DNA of 64,000 nucleotides from Alphaproteobacteria bacterium (GTDB taxonomy: Bacteria; Myxococcota_A; UBA796; UBA2385), in the NCBI GenBank assembly GCA_020632755.1, contig JACKEY010000005.1:186001-250000 (forward strand), given 5' to 3'. The notes under the pieces are model-generated. The model was not told where the DNA came from. It ran no database searches and saw only the letters and a list, made by a program, of their open reading frames with translations. Shown in pieces: positions 32,318 through 41,649 of this stretch. Position numbers and translations under genes: made by a program. Each line of letters begins with the position of its first letter. The stretch's first letter is position 1.

Positions 32318-32968
32318 TCAGGCGGACAGCAGGCGGTGCGCGAGCTCGGGAAAAGACGTGACGTCCTGGCCCCACACCCAGGCCGCACAGCCGGCCAGGC
32401 GTGCGCCCTGCGCGTCCCGGACGGCGTCGTCGCCGACGTGCAGGCAGGCCGACGGCGGCAGGCCCAGCACCGTGCAGGCCCGCAGGAAGATGCGCGGGTC
32501 CGGCTTCTCGTGGCCGACCTCGCAGGAGATGGCGGCGTGGTCGACCGCCGTCGTCAGCTCGAGCGCGCCGAGCAGGGGGCGCAGGCGCGTGTCCCAGTCG
32601 CTGACCAGGGCGACCTTCATCCCGGCGTCGCGCACCGTGGCCAGCGCCCCCCGCGCGCCGTCCGCGACCCGCCAGGCGTCGGCCCGGCCATAGAAGGCGT
32701 ACAGCTCCTCGAACAGGGCCGGATCGTCGCTGCCCACACTCGCCGCGACCACGCGCCGCCAGAACGGGCGGCCGTCGCCTCGGTAGCGCAGCCCCCCGTC
32801 GGAGGGTCGCGCCGCCTGGAAGGCCTCGGAGAAGGCGCGCCGCACGCGCGGGACAGGTCGATGCACTCCGTGACGGGCTGCGACCTCGGCGTAGGTCTCG
32901 GCGACCGGCGCGGCCGGCCGGAGCAGCGTGAAGCCGACGTCCAGCAGCAGGCCCTGGGGACGGCTCAC
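32318..32968 (-). CDS. HAD-superfamily hydrolase with altered motif I
   Basis: 216 residues from the GTG at 32968. Motif I reads LLLDVGFTLL: the nucleophile D10 is present but the acid/base position is Gly12, not Asp. Motif II is ALVSDWDTRL, motif III and IV are EVGHEKPDPRIFL and LHVGDDAVRDAQGARLAG, all intact. A DxGxT motif is typical of HDHD3/REG-2-like HAD proteins, so this is family-consistent rather than a broken gene. It is probably a weak phosphatase or a sensor. The start overlaps the stop of the upstream membrane/TPR gene. Confidence 0.85.
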   Translation of the reverse strand: MSRPQGLLLDVGFTLLRPAAPVAETYAEVAARHGVHRPVPRVRRAFSEAFQAARPSDGGLRYRGDGRPFWRRVVAASVGSDDPALFEELYAFYGRADAWRVADGARGALATVRDAGMKVALVSDWDTRLRPLLGALELTTAVDHAAISCEVGHEKPDPRIFLRACTVLGLPPSACLHVGDDAVRDAQGARLAGCAAWVWGQDVTSFPELAHRLLSA

Positions 32969-35900
32969 GGGCCGCCGCCCTTGCGCTGCTCCTCGCGGAT
33001 GCGCAGCTCCTCCTCGACCAGATCCAGGTGCAGGCGCGCCCCCGTGTGGGCCGGGTTCAGGCGCAGGGCCATGCGGAAGGACTCGGCGGCCTGCTCCAGC
33101 TCGCCGCGCTCCAGCAGGATCATGCCGACGCCGAACCGGGGATCGTCGAAGCCGGGGGCTTCGATGATGGCGCGCCGGAAGTCGTCCAGGGCGCGCGCGG
33201 ACTCTCCGAGCTCGTAGTGGGCGCGCCCGCGCAGGAACCAGGCCATGCCGGACTCTTCGATGTCCAGCGCCTTGTTGGCGGTCAGCAGGGCCGCGTCGGA
33301 CCGACCCTGATCGAGCATGGTCTGGGCCAGGACCTCGTAGGGGCGCGCCATGCGCCCGTCCGACAGCTGGATGGCGCGGCCGATCGAAGCCTCGGCAGCC
33401 TCGAACTCGTGCAGGGCGCCCTGGAACTGGCCCAGGTTGAGCCAGATCCGCCAGTTGTCGGGCTCGGCGCGGGTGGCCTCCTGGAAGGCGTCGAGGGCGC
33501 GCTGGCCATCGCCGCGCAGGTAGGCGACCCGCGCCTTGCCGGTCAGGGCCTCGGCGTTCCGCGGGTCGAGCTCCAGCGCCTGCTCGAAGGATCGCTCCGC
33601 CTGCTCGGGGTTGCCGCGGCCCAGGCTGATCTCGCCCAGGACCACGAGGGGGCGGGGGCTGGTCGGGGCCAGCATCCGGGCGGTGGTGCCGAACCGCAGG
33701 GCTTCGTCCCACTGCTTGGACTCGATGCCCTCCTTCTCGGCGAGGGTGATGGCCCGGCGGGCGTCGCGCAGGTGCGGCTCGATCAAGGGCTCCAGCGCAT
33801 CTGCGCCCAGGCCGCCGCCGCTCTCCTGCAGCTCGCGCGCCTTTCGGAACACCGCCTCCATGTTGCCGGTCGTCGCCTCGGCCAGCAGCTCCAGGAACCT
33901 GCGTCGGGCGTCGAGTCGCACGGTCAGGGCCCGGACGTCGTCGTCGTCGGCCAGCGTCCACAGGCTCTCGGGAGTGCCCGTGTGGCCGGCCAGATCGGAG
34001 AGGTGCAGCACGGGGCGGGCGCGCACCGCGGGCCCCAGGGCGAAGGGGGAGGGGAGGCCGGAAGAAGACGCCTGCTCCCAGGCCTGCAGGCCGCGCCGAT
34101 CGACCACGGCGAGGCTGGCCACGTCGGCGGGGCTGCGCGCACCGAGCGAAGCGACCAGGCCGTCCCGGTCGGCCAGGCGCGCAGCGAACGGGTCGTAGGA
34201 GTGGGGACGATCGCCCGCCACCAGGATGAGCGTGTCGGCGCCGTAGGGAGGCAGCCAGCCCTGGACCACCGGGAAACGTGCGGCGACCTGCCCGGCGATG
34301 GCGGGCGCCGCGCCCGCGGGCAGCCAGTCCAGGTGCAGCACGAGCACGTAGACGCCGCCGTCGCGCAGCCGGTCGGCGACCGCGTCGAAGTGGGCGGGAG
34401 AGGGGGCGGCGTGCAGGGCGTCGCCCCAGGGCGCGCGGATGACGTCGACGATGACATCGACGCGCCGGCTGGCCCGAAGCAGGGTCTCGGGGTGGCGCGC
34501 GACCAGCTGGACGCGGGGGTCCAGCCAGGCCGCCGACCGCTGCGGGGACACGTCCGCGATCGCCCGGACCAGGTCGGGGGCCGGCGTGGCGGTCGTCACG
34601 GCGCCGACCGGGTGTTCCAGCAGCCCGGCGAGAGCCGAGGCACTGTCGTCACCGAGCACCAGCACACGCTCGCTCTGCTCGGCGAGCAGGGCCGCCAGCG
34701 CGCCGCCGAAGCGCTCGGCCTCGGTCGCCCGGCTGGTGCGGGTCAGGCGCAGTCCCTGGGCGTCGGCGAACCACTCGACGCGCGCGCCGATGGCGGGAGC
34801 GCCGCGCGCGCTGTCCCAGTCGTCGGTGGCCACGCGCAGATCGACCGCTCCCCGGGCGTCCGCCCGGCTCATGGCGTCGACGGTGGCACCGCGGAGCTCG
34901 GTGTCGGCCATGCGCTCCTGATCCGAGCGCATCAGCCGCCAGGCCGGCGCCGACAGGGCTTCCGAGGAAGGGGCGCCGCCCACCCACAGCACGACGGCCG
35001 CGCCCGCCGCGACCAGCACGCCGCCGGCCTGCGAGCCGCGCGACAGCGACCAGAACACGGCGGATGCGCCGCCGACCAGCACGAGCGTGGTGGGGGAGAG
35101 CTCCGGACCGCTCGCCAGCGCCACGGCGCCCAGCAGGACGCCGACCAGCGCGCCGAACCCATGGGGGTGAGGCCCCCAGGCGAGGCCCAGTGCGCCACCG
35201 GCGATCGCGGCGATGGCCCCCATGGGTACCCAGCGGGACAGGTAGGGGGGGAGGCTCGCCCCCCAGGGCGCGGTGTCGAGCACCACGAGTCGGGCCAGTC
35301 CGACCCCCTTCCACAGGGCCACGTCCACCGCGAGCAGCCCGGCGAGGGCCAGCACTGCGGCGGCTGCGGCGCTGCGGGGGCCGAGCGCGCGCACCAGCGC
35401 GGCGACGACCGCTGCGATCAGCACGGCGCCCGCGGCCGCGCCCGCGCTGGGATCGGCCAGGGTCTGCAGGGTGCCGACCCCGTGCAGCAACGCAGCGGTG
35501 GCCACCGCCACCGGGAGTGCCCGGGCTGGCTCGACGGCCAGATCGACGGTGCGCCCCGCAGGGCGCTCCGGGCGCGCCGCGAGGGTAGCCAGCGCGGCGG
35601 CCAGCACGCCGGCCAGGAGTGGCGGCGACGACCAGCCGAGCGCCGCACCGAGGACCAGGCCGGAGACGTCGGGCAGCGGCGCGGGCAAGGCGCCCCGCGC
35701 GCCACTCCGGAGCAGCGCTCCCAGGGGCGCCGCACCGATGGCCGCAATCAGGGCGACGATGACCGGCGCGAACCGGCCCTGCGCCGACAGCGGGAGGACC
35801 GCGGCGGACAGCAGCGCCACGAGGGCCAACGCGCCGCCCCCGCAGATCATCGCCGCGAGAGCGGCGGCCGTGCGCCGCAGGGGCAGGGCGGGGCCCAGGC

Positions 35901-36051
35901 TCGCCCCAGCCAGCGCGCCACCGCCGACGATCGCGATGGGCACGATGTCGGCGCCGAGCACCAGCACCGCCAGGCGGACCCAGGCCGCGACGTACAAGGC
36001 GAGTGCGCCGACCCCGAAGGTGCGTGCGAGTGTGGGGCCGACTGCGGGCAT
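32965..36051 (-). CDS. Multi-pass membrane protein with degenerate spermidine-synthase-like domain and TPR repeats
   Basis: 1028 residues. Residues 1-360 hold about 12 hydrophobic helices. Residues about 370-660 resemble the Rossmann core of spermidine synthases fused to such membrane domains, but the SAM-binding GGGDG motif is replaced (RVLVLGDDSASALAG), so activity is doubtful; the beta-strand order VDVIVDVIRAPWG and YVLVLHLDWL is kept. From about 770 there are at least six TPR repeats (PLVVLGEISLGRGNPEQAERSFEQALELDP type). A membrane scaffold for protein interaction is likely. It ends at the HAD gene and is divergent from pilM. Confidence 0.65.
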   Translation of the reverse strand: MPAVGPTLARTFGVGALALYVAAWVRLAVLVLGADIVPIAIVGGGALAGASLGPALPLRRTAAALAAMICGGGALALVALLSAAVLPLSAQGRFAPVIVALIAAIGAAPLGALLRSGARGALPAPLPDVSGLVLGAALGWSSPPLLAGVLAAALATLAARPERPAGRTVDLAVEPARALPVAVATAALLHGVGTLQTLADPSAGAAAGAVLIAAVVAALVRALGPRSAAAAAVLALAGLLAVDVALWKGVGLARLVVLDTAPWGASLPPYLSRWVPMGAIAAIAGGALGLAWGPHPHGFGALVGVLLGAVALASGPELSPTTLVLVGGASAVFWSLSRGSQAGGVLVAAGAAVVLWVGGAPSSEALSAPAWRLMRSDQERMADTELRGATVDAMSRADARGAVDLRVATDDWDSARGAPAIGARVEWFADAQGLRLTRTSRATEAERFGGALAALLAEQSERVLVLGDDSASALAGLLEHPVGAVTTATPAPDLVRAIADVSPQRSAAWLDPRVQLVARHPETLLRASRRVDVIVDVIRAPWGDALHAAPSPAHFDAVADRLRDGGVYVLVLHLDWLPAGAAPAIAGQVAARFPVVQGWLPPYGADTLILVAGDRPHSYDPFAARLADRDGLVASLGARSPADVASLAVVDRRGLQAWEQASSSGLPSPFALGPAVRARPVLHLSDLAGHTGTPESLWTLADDDDVRALTVRLDARRRFLELLAEATTGNMEAVFRKARELQESGGGLGADALEPLIEPHLRDARRAITLAEKEGIESKQWDEALRFGTTARMLAPTSPRPLVVLGEISLGRGNPEQAERSFEQALELDPRNAEALTGKARVAYLRGDGQRALDAFQEATRAEPDNWRIWLNLGQFQGALHEFEAAEASIGRAIQLSDGRMARPYEVLAQTMLDQGRSDAALLTANKALDIEESGMAWFLRGRAHYELGESARALDDFRRAIIEAPGFDDPRFGVGMILLERGELEQAAESFRMALRLNPAHTGARLHLDLVEEELRIREEQRKGGGP

Positions 36052-36197
36052 GCCCGATTCTTAGCCGTCCATCCACCGGCTGCCCACGGGCCACGGACGC
36101 GCCTTTCCATCGTCCCGCGCCTTGACCGTGAGCGCCGCCACCTGCTACCAAGCGGATGCGGCTGTCCCCCTCCCGCTGAGAGCGGTATCCCCGGCAC

Positions 36198-36227
36198 TTG
36201 ACCAGTCAACCAGCAACTCCGTAGACT
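36198..36227 (+). promoter_or_regulatory. pilM: Candidate promoter and operator of pilM
   Basis: TTGACC (36198-36203), an 18-base spacer, and TAGACT (36222-36227) resemble a sigma-70 promoter. The -35 region is part of a perfect inverted repeat TTGAC-CA-GTCAA (36198-36209), an operator-like site. It lies 64 bases before the pilM start. Confidence 0.4.
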
Positions 36228-36290
36228 TCGTCCGCACTCTGGCGGGACGGTCTCGCTGGTTCGGCTCGTCGCCCGACCCCTGGATTCCTG

Positions 36291-37364
36291 ATGGCGCTGT
36301 TCTCGAGAAGTCGCCCTTCCATCGGCCTGGACATCGGCTCTTCGCACGTCAAGCTGATGGAGCTCGACGCGGACCCGAAGTCGGGGCGGTATCGCCTGCA
36401 GCACTTCGGCATGGCGAAGCTGCCTCCCGAGGCCATCGTGGATGGCGCGGTGATGAACACCAACGTCATCGTCGACGCCATCCGGGAGCTCGTGCAGCGT
36501 GAGCGCGTGAAGACCAAGAACGTCGTGGCCTCCGTGTCCGGCAACTCGGTCATCATCAAGCGCATCAACCTCCCCCTGATGACGCCCGACGAGCTCGAGG
36601 AGTCGATCCAGTGGGAAGCCGAGCAGTACATCCCCTTCGACATCAACGACGTGAACATCGACGTCCAGATCCTCGAAGGCGCGAGTGACGATCCCGGCCA
36701 GATGGAAGTGCTGCTGGTGGCGGCCCGCAAGGAACTGGTCAACGAGTACCAGGCCCTCATCCAGCAGGCCGGCCTGAAGCCGTCGGTGGTCGACGTCGAT
36801 GCGTTCGCCATCTCGAACATGTTCGAGATGAACTACGACGCACCGAACGACTCGATCGCGATGGTCAACGTCGGCGCCAGCAACGTGAACATCCACGTGC
36901 TGCGCAACGGGGTCAGCGCCTTCACGCGCGACATCGGCATCGGCGGTCGGCAGTTCACCGAGGAGATCCAGCGCACGCTGAACATCTCCTACGAAGAAGC
37001 CGAGGCGATGAAGATCGGTGGTGACGACCGCGACCACGCCGCGGTGGTCCCCGAGGAGATCGAGCGCATCCTGGCGAACGTCGGCGACAACCTCGCCACG
37101 GAAGTGCAGCGCAGCCTCGACTTCTACCTGTCCACCTCCGCGGACGGCGGCCTGAGCCGGGTCTACCTGTCCGGCGGTGCGGCGCGGACGCCGGGCCTGG
37201 CGCGCGCCATCAGCAAGCAGACCGGGCTGCCGGCCGAGGTCGTCGACCCCTTCCGGCGCATCCAGATCGACGAGCGGGCCTTCAATCCCGCCTTCCTCAA
37301 CGACATCGCACCGCAGGCCGCCGTCGTGGTCGGCCTCGCGCAGCGGAGGCCGGGCGACAAATGA
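36291..37364 (+). CDS. pilM: Type IV pilus assembly protein PilM
   Basis: 357 residues, FtsA/actin-like ATPase. IGLDIGSSHVKLMEL is the phosphate-1 loop, RVYLSGGAARTPGLA-type sequence the adenosine loop, and SIAMVNVGASN the phosphate-2 loop. PilM is the cytoplasmic ring protein that docks PilN's N-terminal tail. First gene of a complete pilMNOPQ set; pilN starts in a 4-base ATGA overlap. Confidence 0.97.
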   Translation: MALFSRSRPSIGLDIGSSHVKLMELDADPKSGRYRLQHFGMAKLPPEAIVDGAVMNTNVIVDAIRELVQRERVKTKNVVASVSGNSVIIKRINLPLMTPDELEESIQWEAEQYIPFDINDVNIDVQILEGASDDPGQMEVLLVAARKELVNEYQALIQQAGLKPSVVDVDAFAISNMFEMNYDAPNDSIAMVNVGASNVNIHVLRNGVSAFTRDIGIGGRQFTEEIQRTLNISYEEAEAMKIGGDDRDHAAVVPEEIERILANVGDNLATEVQRSLDFYLSTSADGGLSRVYLSGGAARTPGLARAISKQTGLPAEVVDPFRRIQIDERAFNPAFLNDIAPQAAVVVGLAQRRPGDK

Positions 37365-37954
37365 TCCGCATCAACCTCCTTCCCGTTCGCACGACCAAGC
37401 GCCAGGAGACGGTGCGGTCGCAGCTGGTCCTCGCCGGAGTCGGTGCGGTCGCGCTCGTGGTGGCCCTGTTCCTGGTCCATGGCGTCATGCTGGCCCGCGT
37501 GGCCTCTGCCGAGTCGGATGTGTCCGAGCTCAAGGCCGAGGTCGAGCGCATGCAGGCGACTGCCGCCCAGGCCGAGCAGGCCGAGAAGCTCAAGGCCGAC
37601 CTCCAGAAGAAGCTCGAGGTCATCAAGACCCTCAAGGCGAACCGCAGTGGCCCCGTCCGCATGATGGACGAGCTGGCCGACGCGACGCCCGACAAGCTCA
37701 CCCTGACCTCGCTCGACGAGAAGAAGGGCAAGCTGAACATGGGCGGCTTCGCTGTCAGCAACGAAGTCATCTCCCAGTTCCTCAGCAACCTCGAGCAGTC
37801 GGACTACTTCGAGGACGTGTACCTCAACAGCATCGAGCAGTCCCAGCCGAAGGGTGCCAAGGAGGAGGTGAAGGTCTTCAGCATCACGGCCCGCCTCGTG
37901 GTCCCCGGTGTCGAGGCGGAAGCCGCCCCGACCGAAGGCAAGCAGCAGAAGTAG
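37361..37954 (+). CDS. pilN: Type IV pilus assembly protein PilN
   Basis: 197 residues. The N-terminus MIRINLLP binds PilM and is nearly invariant in PilN. One transmembrane helix (about 27-49), a coiled coil (SELKAEVERMQATA) and a C-terminal ferredoxin-like domain (PDKLTLTSLDEKKGKL, DYFEDVYL) follow. It joins PilO in the inner-membrane alignment complex. Confidence 0.95.
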   Translation: MIRINLLPVRTTKRQETVRSQLVLAGVGAVALVVALFLVHGVMLARVASAESDVSELKAEVERMQATAAQAEQAEKLKADLQKKLEVIKTLKANRSGPVRMMDELADATPDKLTLTSLDEKKGKLNMGGFAVSNEVISQFLSNLEQSDYFEDVYLNSIEQSQPKGAKEEVKVFSITARLVVPGVEAEAAPTEGKQQK

Positions 37955-37991
37955 TCGCAGTGGAAAGCCGCCCCCCTTCAGGAGGCCTGTC

Positions 37992-38615
37992 GTGAACGCA
38001 TCCCGCATCCTCGAGCAGCTCGGCCGCCTTCCGCGGTCCCAGCGGCTGCTGCTGTTCGGTCTCGGCTACGTGCTGATCGCCGGACTGTACGTGGGGCTCC
38101 TGTACCTCCCCGCGTCGACCCGCATCAGCGAACTGGGCGACGAGATGTCGGCCCTCAACCAGCAGAAGGTCGTCCTGGAGCAGCGCATCCGCGACAAGGA
38201 GCGCTACGAGGCCGAGCTGCAGACGCTGATGGCGGACCTCAAGGAGGCGCTCAAGGAGCTCCCGAACGATCGGGAGATCCCGGGGCTGCTCAAGGGCATC
38301 AGCGGCATGGGCAAGAAGGTGGGCCTCGAGGTCCGCAAGTTCCAGCCGCTGCCCGAGGTCAAGCGCGAGTACGTCGCCGAGGTCCCCGTCGCCCTCGAGG
38401 TCTCGGGCTCCTACCACGAGGTCGCTCTGTTCTTCGAGCGCCTCAGCAAGATGAACCGGATCGTCTACGTCCAGAACCTGGAGCTGGGCGACCCGAAGAA
38501 CATCGGAGGCGAGATCCGCCTCACCGTCACCGGCAACGCCGTGACCTTCCGCTTCCTGAGCGAAGAAGAGCTCGAGAAGGGGAAGGCCAAGGGCAAGCGC
38601 GGCAAGCAGAACTGA
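37992..38615 (+). CDS. pilO: Type IV pilus assembly protein PilO
   Basis: 207 residues from the GTG at 37992, chosen because AGGAGG precedes it by five bases; the frame is open further up inside pilN. A transmembrane helix at about 20-42, a coiled coil (SALNQQKVVLEQRIRDKERYEAEL) and a ferredoxin-like end with SGSYHEVALFFERLSKMNRIV, a strongly PilO-like stretch. Heterodimerises with PilN in the periplasm. Confidence 0.95.
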   Translation: MNASRILEQLGRLPRSQRLLLFGLGYVLIAGLYVGLLYLPASTRISELGDEMSALNQQKVVLEQRIRDKERYEAELQTLMADLKEALKELPNDREIPGLLKGISGMGKKVGLEVRKFQPLPEVKREYVAEVPVALEVSGSYHEVALFFERLSKMNRIVYVQNLELGDPKNIGGEIRLTVTGNAVTFRFLSEEELEKGKAKGKRGKQN

Positions 38616-38628
38616 AGGAGCACCCGAG

Positions 38629-39147
38629 ATGGCACACACCAGGTTCACCTTCACGCTCGCCGCCGGCCTCGCCCTGACGGGCTGCGACATGCTGGTCGAC
38701 GGTTCCGGACAGCCGGGAACCGAGCCGGCGCCCGTCGCTGCCGCGCCAGCGCCCAAGCCCGAGAAGCGCTCCGCGCTCGACGAGGCCATCGATGCGCAGG
38801 ACGGCTACGCCTACAACCCCATCGGAAAGCGCGATCCCTTCCGGTCCTTCCTGACGTCGGACGAGCCCGGCACGGGGGACGTGCCGACGGGGCCGCTTCA
38901 GCGCTACGAAGTCGACCAGTACACCCTGGTCGGCATCGTGTGGGGCATCGACCGCCCCCGCGCCCTGGTCGAGGATCCCGAAGGCATCGGCCACGTGATG
39001 GAGGTCGGGACCTACATCGGGAAGAACTGGGGCAAGGTGACCCGCATCGGCTCCGAAGAGGTCATCGTCACCGAGGAGTACCAGAACATCCGCGGTGACC
39101 TGATCGTCAACGACATCAAGCTCGCGCTGCCCGTGCAGGAAGGTTGA
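38629..39147 (+). CDS. pilP: Type IV pilus lipoprotein PilP
   Basis: 172 residues. Lipoprotein signal with LTGCD (Cys17), Ala/Pro linker, and the PilP core: GKRDPFRSFL, LQRYEVDQYTLVGIVWG, ALVEDPEGIGHVMEVGTYIGKNWG. It links the PilNO complex to the PilQ secretin. Thirteen bases after pilO, with GGAG upstream. Confidence 0.96.
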   Translation: MAHTRFTFTLAAGLALTGCDMLVDGSGQPGTEPAPVAAAPAPKPEKRSALDEAIDAQDGYAYNPIGKRDPFRSFLTSDEPGTGDVPTGPLQRYEVDQYTLVGIVWGIDRPRALVEDPEGIGHVMEVGTYIGKNWGKVTRIGSEEVIVTEEYQNIRGDLIVNDIKLALPVQEG

Positions 39148-39246
39148 CGCATGACCCGGTCCTCCTCCACTTCCCGCAGCACCCGTGAATCCAGCACCCG
39201 GTCCGCCGCTTCGGCGGGCCATCTTCCCCGAGCGGGAGGTTCGAAG

Positions 39247-41649
39247 ATGAAGTCGCTCCAGCACACCCTCCGCATCCTCGGGGTCACCGCCGGCCTTGCC
39301 CTGTGCGCCGCGCCGGCCATGGCCCAGGACTCGCAGGTGCAGTCCGTGCAGGTCGTCCCCGGCGACACGACGCAGGTCGTGCTCACCCTGGATCGCGCCT
39401 CGAGCGGCAGTGCCGTCAGCGCCTTCAAGATGAGCGACCCCGACCGCATCATCGTCGACATCGCCGATGCCAAGGTCGCCGGTGACCTGGGCACCATCGC
39501 CGGTGCCGGTGACCTGGTCGAGCGGGTCGAGGCCGAGTCCTTCGACGACGGCCAGGGGCTCATCACCCGGGTTCGGGTCTACCTGACGGGCGACGCCGAC
39601 CACAAGGTCGTGTCCGAAGGCAGCACCATCCGCCTCTCGCTGACCCCCGCCAAGGGCGCCTCGGACCCGATGGGGGACGCGCTGGCCAGCGCGCAGCCGA
39701 CCTCCGGCGGCGCCGGCGGCCCGGCCTACACGGTGCCCGGTCAGTACACCCAGGCCGCGGACGCGGCGGGTGGCCTCCCCAGTGGTCCCTGCCTCTCGGG
39801 CTCGGGCTGCAACGAGGGCGATCTCCCCGGCGGTGCGCGGATCCGCTCCCTCGACTTCAACCACGACGACAACGTCAGCCGCGTCATCATCGGTACGCAC
39901 TCGACGTCGAACTACACGGCCAACCAGCCGAGCCCGAACCTGATCGTCGTGGACCTGCCCGGCGCCTTCGTGCCCGAGAGTCTGCGTCGGGTGGTCGACA
40001 CCAGCCAGTTCTACTCGCCGGTCAGCTCGGTGCGCGCCTACCCGACCAGCTCCGGCACCCGGGTGGCCATCAACCTGCGCCAGAGCACCGACTACTCGGT
40101 GCGCCTGGACGACGGGGCCATCGTGGTCGATGTCCAGGTGCCGTCGAGCATGCGGCAGGCCGCGATGTCGGGCCAGCAGTCCTTCTCCGAGGTGAGCCCC
40201 GCGGGGCCGGCCGACGAGGGGCTGAAGGGCGCCTACTCGCAGGAACTGTACATCGGCAGTGGCGGCGCCACCGCGTCTCCGCAGTCGGCCTTCAACCAGG
40301 GCGTCGGTGTGTCCGACCCCTCGTCGCAGCTCGGCGCGGCGGCCGGCTTCATGGTCGACCAGTCGGCCGGGACCGGCGTGGTCTACACGGGCCGCAAGAT
40401 CAGCCTGGACTTCGTCAACGCCGACATCCACTCGATCTTCCGCCTGATCTCCAGCGTGTCCAACCTGAACATCGTCACCGGTGACGATGTGAAGGGCACG
40501 GTCACCGTTCGGCTGATCGACGTCCCCTGGGACCAGGCGCTCGCCGCCATCCTGCAGGCGAAGGGCCTCGGCTCCCAGCGCTTCGGCAACATCGTGCGCG
40601 TCGCGCCGCTCGAGACCATCAAGGCCGAGCAGCAGGCCAAGCTCGAGTCCAAGCGTGCGGCCGAGGACCTCAAGGACCTCAACATGATCGTCGTGCCGAT
40701 CGACTACGGCGACGCGGCGGACCTGTCCGCCCGCATCAAGTCGATGCTCTCCACCAAGGGCAGCGTGGACGTCGACTCGCGCACGAACCAGCTGATCGTC
40801 CGGGAGACCGACGACCGGTTGGCCCAGATCCGCGAGCTGGTCCGCCAGCTGGACAAGGACACCCCGCAGGTGCTCATCGAGGCTCGCATCATCGAAGCGT
40901 CCAGCACCTTCACCACGGGTCTGGGCATCGAGTGGGGCGGCACGCTGGATGCGTCGGCGGCCACTGGCTACTCGACCGGACTGTTCTTCCCCAACTCGAT
41001 CGGCGCCAACGGCGGCATCGAAGCGGGTGGTCAGGGCAACGCCCTGTACTTCGACGAAGGTGACGGGGCCTTGATGGTGGACCTGGGCGCTGCTGCCCCC
41101 ACCGGTGCGCTGAACCTGAGCCTGGGCAGCATCCCCGGCTTGTTCGACCTGGACGCCCGGCTGTCCGCTGTCGAGCAGGAAGGCTCGGGCAAGGTCGTGA
41201 GCGCCCCGCGCGTCACCACCCTGGACAACGTCACCGCGACGATCAGCCAGGGCGCGAAGATCCCCTACGCCTCGGTCAGTGCCGGCGGCACCCAGGTGCA
41301 GTTCATCGACGCTGCGCTGACCCTCGAGGTCACGCCGCACATCACCAGTGACGGCCGGGTGTTCCTGACCGTCGCGGTCGAGAACAACCGTGCGGACTTC
41401 TCGCAGCAGGTGCAGGGCCGCCCGGCGATCCTGATCAAGGAAGCCTCGACCGAAGTGCTGGTCGACAGTGGCGACACCACCGTCATCGGTGGTGTGTACT
41501 CGGTCGCCGAGTCCGAGTCGCAGTCGCGGGTCCCCGGGCTCTCCAAGATCCCGCTCCTCGGCTACCTGTTCAAGAACAGCAGCCGGGACCGGTCCCGGGA
41601 CGAGCTGCTCGTCTTCATCACGCCGCACATCGTTGACAGCGGCAACTGA
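39247..41649 (+). CDS. pilQ: Type IV pilus secretin PilQ
   Basis: 800 residues from the ATG at 39247 with GGGAGG upstream; this gives a clean signal peptide (ALCAAPAMA). AMIN-type beta domains at about 25-115 and 170-290 bind peptidoglycan. The STN/N0 domain (KISLDFVNADIHSIFRLIS), an N1 domain and the secretin barrel (SGKVVSAPRVTTLDN, PVTSDGRV-like VTPHITSDGRVFLTV) follow, ending DELLVFITPHIV. PilQ is the outer-membrane gate for the pilus and for DNA uptake. A shikimate kinase gene probably begins inside its last codons. Confidence 0.97.
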   Translation: MKSLQHTLRILGVTAGLALCAAPAMAQDSQVQSVQVVPGDTTQVVLTLDRASSGSAVSAFKMSDPDRIIVDIADAKVAGDLGTIAGAGDLVERVEAESFDDGQGLITRVRVYLTGDADHKVVSEGSTIRLSLTPAKGASDPMGDALASAQPTSGGAGGPAYTVPGQYTQAADAAGGLPSGPCLSGSGCNEGDLPGGARIRSLDFNHDDNVSRVIIGTHSTSNYTANQPSPNLIVVDLPGAFVPESLRRVVDTSQFYSPVSSVRAYPTSSGTRVAINLRQSTDYSVRLDDGAIVVDVQVPSSMRQAAMSGQQSFSEVSPAGPADEGLKGAYSQELYIGSGGATASPQSAFNQGVGVSDPSSQLGAAAGFMVDQSAGTGVVYTGRKISLDFVNADIHSIFRLISSVSNLNIVTGDDVKGTVTVRLIDVPWDQALAAILQAKGLGSQRFGNIVRVAPLETIKAEQQAKLESKRAAEDLKDLNMIVVPIDYGDAADLSARIKSMLSTKGSVDVDSRTNQLIVRETDDRLAQIRELVRQLDKDTPQVLIEARIIEASSTFTTGLGIEWGGTLDASAATGYSTGLFFPNSIGANGGIEAGGQGNALYFDEGDGALMVDLGAAAPTGALNLSLGSIPGLFDLDARLSAVEQEGSGKVVSAPRVTTLDNVTATISQGAKIPYASVSAGGTQVQFIDAALTLEVTPHITSDGRVFLTVAVENNRADFSQQVQGRPAILIKEASTEVLVDSGDTTVIGGVYSVAESESQSRVPGLSKIPLLGYLFKNSSRDRSRDELLVFITPHIVDSGN

